In this document: positions 60,266 to 64,000 of the stretch, piece by piece
How positions within the stretch are numbered: the first letter of the stretch is position 1
Layout of the letters: every line of letters begins with the position of its first letter
Assembly: GCF_027111335.1 (NCBI RefSeq)
Contig: NZ_CP114288.1
Span: 4,588,001-4,652,000, forward strand
Length of the DNA: 64,000 nucleotides
Direction: 5' to 3'
From: Flavobacterium aquiphilum
Lineage (GTDB): Bacteria > Bacteroidota > Bacteroidia > Flavobacteriales > Flavobacteriaceae
Notes under the pieces: model-generated
What the model saw: only the letters and a program-made list of their open reading frames with translations
Told to the model about the DNA's origin: nothing
Database searches by the model: none
Position numbers and translations under genes: made by a program

Positions 60266-60312
60266 TTTTCTTCTGAATAAAAAACATCCACCCTGCGCAA
60301 AAAACAAAAACT

Positions 60313-60363
60313 ATGAAGGTTTTTAAAAGAATTTTGCCGGGGTGGTTTACTGCAATTAAATGA
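60313..60363 (+). CDS. Possible 16-residue ORF overlapping the pstC-like start
   Basis: The frame MKVFKRILPGWFTAIK ends in a TGA that overlaps the permease ATG (ATGA). A hairpin CCACCC (60288-60293) / GGGTGG (60340-60345) spans its start. It could couple translation into the permease, but it may be chance. Confidence 0.3.
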   Translation: MKVFKRILPGWFTAIK

Positions 60364-61253
60364 AAAATATAAGATTACTCAAGGATCGCATCGTCAGTAA
60401 AACTTTTCTAGCGCTTACCCTTTTATCGATTTCAACGGTAGTATTCATTGCTCTAGGATTATTCTACAAATCGGTGCCAATACTAAACAGCACTTCGCTT
60501 TATAATTTATTATTCTCATCCGAATGGAAACCTTTCAAAGAAGCCTTCGGATTTTATCCTTTTATAGTCGGTACACTTTGGGTAACAGCAATCGCCATTA
60601 TCATTGCTTTGCCTTTATCAATGCTGACAGCTATTTACCTTTCCGAATATGCACACATTCGCATACGCAAATTGGTTTTACCGTTAATTGAATTGTTATC
60701 AGGGATTCCGCCTGTGCTTTACGGTGTTTGGGGAGTTTTGGTCATTGTTCCTTTGATACAAGAACATATTGCGCCACATTTTGTAGAATTCACAACAGGT
60801 TATTCGGTATTGGCGGGAGGAATCGTTTTGGCAATCATGATTTTCCCGCTAATCATCAGCATAGTGATTGAAGTTTTTGACAACGTGCCACAAGACTTGC
60901 GGAATGCCTCGTTATCATTGGGCGCCACACAATGGCAAACCGTAAAAAAAGTGGTGCTGAGAAAATCATTTGACGGAATTGTGGCCGCAGTAGTTCTAGC
61001 TATTTCAAGAGCTTTTGGAGAAACCATCGCCGTTTTGATGGTCTGCGGAAATATGGCACAAATTCCGCAAAATTTATTCGATTCAGCTTATCCTCTTCCG
61101 GCACTTATTGCCAATAATTACGGAGAAATGATGTCAATCCCGATGTATGATTCGGCATTAATGTTTGCTGCGCTGCTCCTATTTGTCATCATCTTTATAT
61201 TCAATGCGCTTTCGAGAATCATTTTATATCGAATCGAAAAAAGAAATAACTAA
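60360..61253 (+). CDS. Pst-like ABC transporter permease (PstC-like)
   Basis: The 297-residue protein has six hydrophobic segments (KTFLALTLLSISTVVFIALG is the first) and the permease loop QDLRNASLSLGATQWQTVKK, the EAA-type motif that contacts the ATPase. LLSGIPPVLYGVWGVLVIVP and AISRAFGETIAVLMVCGN match PstC segments. It forms the inner-membrane channel with the PstA-like protein encoded 11 bases downstream. Which anion it carries depends on the binding protein. Confidence 0.92.
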   Translation: MKNIRLLKDRIVSKTFLALTLLSISTVVFIALGLFYKSVPILNSTSLYNLLFSSEWKPFKEAFGFYPFIVGTLWVTAIAIIIALPLSMLTAIYLSEYAHIRIRKLVLPLIELLSGIPPVLYGVWGVLVIVPLIQEHIAPHFVEFTTGYSVLAGGIVLAIMIFPLIISIVIEVFDNVPQDLRNASLSLGATQWQTVKKVVLRKSFDGIVAAVVLAISRAFGETIAVLMVCGNMAQIPQNLFDSAYPLPALIANNYGEMMSIPMYDSALMFAALLLFVIIFIFNALSRIILYRIEKRNN

Positions 61254-61264
61254 ACCCCATCCAC

Positions 61265-62104
61265 ATGAGAAAAATAGAAGAAAATATATTCAAAGTCCTG
61301 ATGATACTGAGTACTATTATCATCAGCAGTACATTATTCATGATAGTGTACACTCTTTTCGCAAGGGGTATTGGCTCATTGACTTGGGACATGGTTTCAA
61401 AAATTCCCGAAGGCGGTTTCTACATCGGTAAGGGAGGCGGAATTTTAAATGCCATAGTCGGTTCGATTTACATCACTATTGGTTCGACTTTATTAGGACT
61501 CTTAATCAGTCTTCCGATTGTTATTTACATCAATGTGTATGCCAAAAGAAATGCAACTTTAGCTTCAATCACCCGATTGAGTTATGACATTCTTTTTGGA
61601 ATTCCCTCTATCGTTTACGGAGCTTTTGGATTTGCCATCATGGTTTATATGGGACTAAAAACTTCATTGTTGGCAGGTATTATCACCGTAACATTAATGA
61701 TAATCCCTATCCTCGTAAGAGCCATAGACGAAGTTGTAAGAGTCGTTCCGGAAGATATGAGCAATGCGGTTTTTTCCTTGGGAGGAACGCGTTATGAGTC
61801 GGCTAAAATCATATTGCGTCAATCTATTCCTGGAATTGTAACCGCTATTTTATTGTCTTTCGGAAGAGCCATTGGAGACGCTGCCTGTGTGCTTTTTACG
61901 GCAGGATTTACCGACAGTATCCCGACTTCCTTAGACCAACCCGCAGCAACATTACCGCTGTCTATATTTTTTCAGTTAAGCAGCCCTATTCAAGAAGTTC
62001 AAAACCGAGCGTATGCGGCGGCAGTAATTCTTACCATTATCGTTTTAATTATCAATATTGTGGCTAAAATAGCTAGCAAAAACCTTTCAAAAAATAAAAT
62101 ATGA
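61265..62104 (+). CDS. Pst-like ABC transporter permease (PstA-like)
   Basis: The 279-residue protein has about six hydrophobic segments, ILSTIIISSTLFMIVYTLF near the start, DILFGIPSIVYGAFGFAIMV and the EAA loop MSNAVFSLGGTRYESAKIIL. SFGRAIGDAACVLFTAGF replaces the usual GETAP-containing segment of PstA (GRAIGDAA instead of RAxGETA). Its stop overlaps the ATPase start by four bases (ATGA), so the two are translationally coupled. Confidence 0.92.
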   Translation: MRKIEENIFKVLMILSTIIISSTLFMIVYTLFARGIGSLTWDMVSKIPEGGFYIGKGGGILNAIVGSIYITIGSTLLGLLISLPIVIYINVYAKRNATLASITRLSYDILFGIPSIVYGAFGFAIMVYMGLKTSLLAGIITVTLMIIPILVRAIDEVVRVVPEDMSNAVFSLGGTRYESAKIILRQSIPGIVTAILLSFGRAIGDAACVLFTAGFTDSIPTSLDQPAATLPLSIFFQLSSPIQEVQNRAYAAAVILTIIVLIINIVAKIASKNLSKNKI

Positions 62105-62862
62105 TCATTCAACCTCACATAAGTATTCAAGATTTAAATGTCCATATTGGTGAAAACCACATTCTAAAAAATATCAATCTTGATATTCCGGACAAAAAAG
62201 TAACTTCCTTAATCGGTCCGTCCGGTTGCGGAAAAACTACTTTGCTAAAAACCATGAACCGATTACTCGATCGGCAAAATGATGTTCGTGTAGAAGGTAA
62301 AGTTTTAGTAGATGGCGAAAACATTTACGACCCAAAAGCTGAAGTTACCCACATCAGAAAAAAAATGGGATTGCTTTCGCAAAGGCCTTTTCCTCTGCCA
62401 ATGAATATTTATGACAATATCGCTTACGGGCAACGTATTCACGGTAATCACAATAAAAAAGAGCTTGACGAAATCGTAGAAAAATACCTCCGTGGAGTAA
62501 ATCTTTGGGACGAAGTAAAAGACCGATTGAAATCGCCTGCCACCCGACTTTCGATTGGACAACAACAAAGATTGTGCTTGGCTAGAGGATTGGCGATTGA
62601 ACCGGAAATTATCTTGGGAGACGAGCCAACATCGGCTTTAGACCCTATTTCAACCCAAGCGATTGAAGAATTATTTATGCAGTTGAAAGACAAATACACG
62701 ATTGTTTTGGTGACTCACATTTTGCGTCAGGCACGAAGAGTTTCAGATTATATTGGTTTTGTTTATATGGGGGAAATCATTGAATTTGGCCCAACTGAAG
62801 AAGTGCTTTTGAATCCAAAAGAAAAACTGACCAAAGATTACGTAAAAGGCTTTTTGGTTTAA
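62101..62862 (+). CDS. Pst-like ABC transporter ATP-binding protein with an altered signature
   Basis: The 253-residue ATPase resembles PstB throughout (NINLDIPDKKVTSLIGPSGC, MNIYDNIAYGQRIHG). Walker A is GPSGCGKTT (39-47), the Q-loop is LLSQRPFPLP, Walker B is IILGDEPTSALDP and the switch His is in VLVTHILRQARR. The signature reads LSIGQQQRLCLARGLA (150 onward) where LSGGQ is usual, with Ile for the first Gly. PstB proteins usually have VFQKPNPFP and LLMDEPCSALDP; the differences mark a separate subgroup. It powers uptake with the two permeases. Confidence 0.93.
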   Translation: MIIQPHISIQDLNVHIGENHILKNINLDIPDKKVTSLIGPSGCGKTTLLKTMNRLLDRQNDVRVEGKVLVDGENIYDPKAEVTHIRKKMGLLSQRPFPLPMNIYDNIAYGQRIHGNHNKKELDEIVEKYLRGVNLWDEVKDRLKSPATRLSIGQQQRLCLARGLAIEPEIILGDEPTSALDPISTQAIEELFMQLKDKYTIVLVTHILRQARRVSDYIGFVYMGEIIEFGPTEEVLLNPKEKLTKDYVKGFLV

Positions 62863-62900
62863 GCGAAAAAATAAATTCTATTTATATGATAGAGTTTATA

Positions 62901-62908
62901 TATATTTG
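62901..62908 (+). promoter_or_regulatory. Candidate -7 element of the DUF2490 gene
   Basis: TATATTTG followed by C fits TAnnTTTG and lies 22 bases before the start codon, so the DUF2490 gene may have a promoter of its own. No clear -33 element was found. Confidence 0.5.
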
Positions 62909-62929
62909 CCAAAAATTTAAAAAACCTTC

Positions 62930-63685
62930 ATGAAGACCATTAGATTATTTTGCCTTTTGCTGATATGTTTCGCATCCAAAGCACAGACCGAAAAGAACAT
63001 AGACCATCAAAGTTTACTCTGGACACGTTATTACAACCAATTGACAATAAATAATAAATGGGCCATTCATACTGAATTTGATAATCGAATTTTTATAAAT
63101 CCTGTAGAAGAAAATCTATACGTTTTTCGCATACATGGACGATACAAAATCAACAATAATGTAGATTTCGGGGCAGGTTATGCCTATTTCTCGGTAGCTA
63201 CACAAGACCCCGAAGTCACTTATGATTTTAGAATACCGGAACACAGAGGACAGCAAGACGTCACTTTGAAGCAGGAATTTGGCAATTTCACATTGAATCA
63301 ACGCTTACAAGTAGAAGAACGATTCATTCACAATGCCAATAAAGTAGAATTGCTTCCAGGAACAACTTTTTCATGGAGATTCAGATACCGTCTTCAGGGA
63401 GAATATTCTTGTTGGAAAAAGGATAGTCAATACCTAAAAGGGATTGTTTATGACGAATTGATGATTAATGCAGGAGAAAGCATTGTAAAAAACACTTTTG
63501 ATCAAAACCGAATTTACGCCGCTTTGCAATACGGAATCAACAAAAATTTTGCAGTGGAATTAGGTTATTTGAATAGTTTCCAACAGCGTGCGAGCGGTGT
63601 TGATTATTTTGATCGTGATATTATCCGATTTACCCTTTTCCATAAAATAAAATTGAAAGAAAGACAAAAAACACAAACCAATTAA
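62930..63685 (+). CDS. DUF2490 family outer-membrane-like protein
   Basis: The 251-residue protein has a signal peptide (MKTIRLFCLLLICFASKAQT) and the DUF2490 pattern of alternating amphipathic strands: LLWTRYYNQLTINNKWAIHT, FRIHGRYKINNNVDFGAGYA, FNQR-like LNQRLQVEERFIHNA, TTFSWRFRYRLQGEY, and a last strand IIRFTLFHKIKL. It is likely a small outer-membrane beta-barrel. Its function is unknown; its place between the ABC genes and chrA suggests a link to anion handling, but it could also be unrelated. Confidence 0.88.
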   Translation: MKTIRLFCLLLICFASKAQTEKNIDHQSLLWTRYYNQLTINNKWAIHTEFDNRIFINPVEENLYVFRIHGRYKINNNVDFGAGYAYFSVATQDPEVTYDFRIPEHRGQQDVTLKQEFGNFTLNQRLQVEERFIHNANKVELLPGTTFSWRFRYRLQGEYSCWKKDSQYLKGIVYDELMINAGESIVKNTFDQNRIYAALQYGINKNFAVELGYLNSFQQRASGVDYFDRDIIRFTLFHKIKLKERQKTQTN

Positions 63686-63741
63686 GGTCTAAGCTTTTTG
63701 GTTTGTTTAATGACAAAAACTGCATCGAAAAACCAAACCAA

Positions 63742-64000
63742 ATGAGTACGGAAAAACCGAATTATACCTTAATTGATCTCATAAAATATTTTCTCAAGTT
63801 AGGCACGACAGGTTTTGGCGGTCCGGTAGCATTGGTTGGCTATATGCATCGTGACTTGGTTGAGAATAAAAAATGGATTAACGAATCCGATTTTAAGGAA
63901 GGATTGGCGTTGTCACAATTAGCCCCCGGTCCTTTGGCCGCCCAATTGGGAATTTATATGGGTTTTGTGCACTTTGGTATTTTGGGAGCAACCCTTTCCG
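63742..64000 (+). CDS. chrA: Chromate transporter ChrA, N-terminal part (cut by window end)
   Basis: The first 86 codons match the ChrA (CHR) family: LIKYFLKLGTTGFGGPVALV (about 9-28, with the family motif GFGGPxA), MHRDLVENKKWINESDFKEG, and ALSQLAPGPLAAQLGIYMGF (PGP motif). ChrA exports chromate, a toxic analogue that enters cells through sulfate transporters. Its presence directly after a Pst-like uptake cluster with a Cys-rich leader supports the idea that the cluster handles sulfate-like oxyanions. The rest of the gene lies beyond the window. Confidence 0.9.
   Translation, partial: MSTEKPNYTLIDLIKYFLKLGTTGFGGPVALVGYMHRDLVENKKWINESDFKEGLALSQLAPGPLAAQLGIYMGFVHFGILGATLS

Noticed and set aside
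59318..62862. Calling the ABC genes pstSCAB for phosphate uptake
   Set aside because: The fold is Pst-like, but the anion-contact residues differ, phoU is missing and the neighbours point to sulfur metabolism, so I withheld pst gene symbols.

Overview
The window is an AT-rich piece of a Bacteroidota chromosome, most likely Flavobacterium or a close relative. The signs are a type IX secretion (T9SS) sorting domain, several copies of the Bacteroidota -7 promoter element TAnnTTTG, a TonB-dependent receptor with a carboxypeptidase-like N-terminal domain, many Bacteroidota families (DUF4136, DUF4230, DUF5995, DUF2490, GSCFA) and very dense dispersed palindromic repeats between genes. I see no tRNA, rRNA, CRISPR array, intact insertion sequence or prophage. 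Family names come from reading the proteins; no database search was run.

Layout. 0-6 kb: a gene fragment, the nadA-nadB NAD operon, an SRPBCC protein, a GT39-type glycosyltransferase and a YhcC-type radical SAM protein. 6.5-11.8 kb: a molybdenum cofactor operon on the minus strand in the order modE-like, mobA, moaD, moeB-rhodanese, moaE, moaCB fusion, moaA, headed by a good candidate ModE operator; moeA lies apart at 25-26 kb. 12-31 kb: mixed metabolic genes, including a GT4 glycogen synthase, an AI-2E family transporter, a Crp/AhpD/SDR block that may be foreign, an FAD monooxygenase, hemL, a LysM glucosaminidase and a D-cysteine desulfhydrase-like enzyme. 31-41 kb: amino-acid metabolism (hutU, an IlvN-like ACT protein with ilvA, a biopterin-dependent aromatic amino-acid hydroxylase), a group III truncated haemoglobin and a GSCFA protein. 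41-47.6 kb: alaS, an M23 peptidase, a MerR regulator, and a lemA plus two TPM-domain genes. 47.6-55.5 kb: an AT-rich accessory stretch with a gene remnant, a RelA/SpoT-type HD protein, a WG-repeat protein, a TPR protein and a large thioredoxin-fold protein; related DNA follows three of these genes. 55.9-64 kb: Rrf2 regulator, small ORF ending Met-Cys-Met-Cys-Met-Cys, TonB receptor, Pst-like ABC transporter, DUF2490 protein and a ChrA chromate transporter cut by the window end.

Most notable observations. (1) Upstream of the ilvN-like/ilvA pair there are two consecutive attenuators: two separate Ile-rich leader peptides (16 and 17 codons), each followed by its own intrinsic terminator. (2) Two unrelated genes, hutU and the GSCFA gene, carry an in-frame copy of a GC-rich dispersed palindrome, read in the same orientation and frame (core Pro-Ser-Gly), like the Rickettsia palindromic elements. 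(3) The Rrf2/Cys-rich small ORF/TonB receptor/Pst-like ABC/ChrA cluster looks like a cysteine-responsive oxyanion (perhaps sulfate) uptake system rather than phosphate uptake. (4) Seven copies of a structured element of about 100-150 bp lie between genes, five of them in sense orientation just upstream of a gene.
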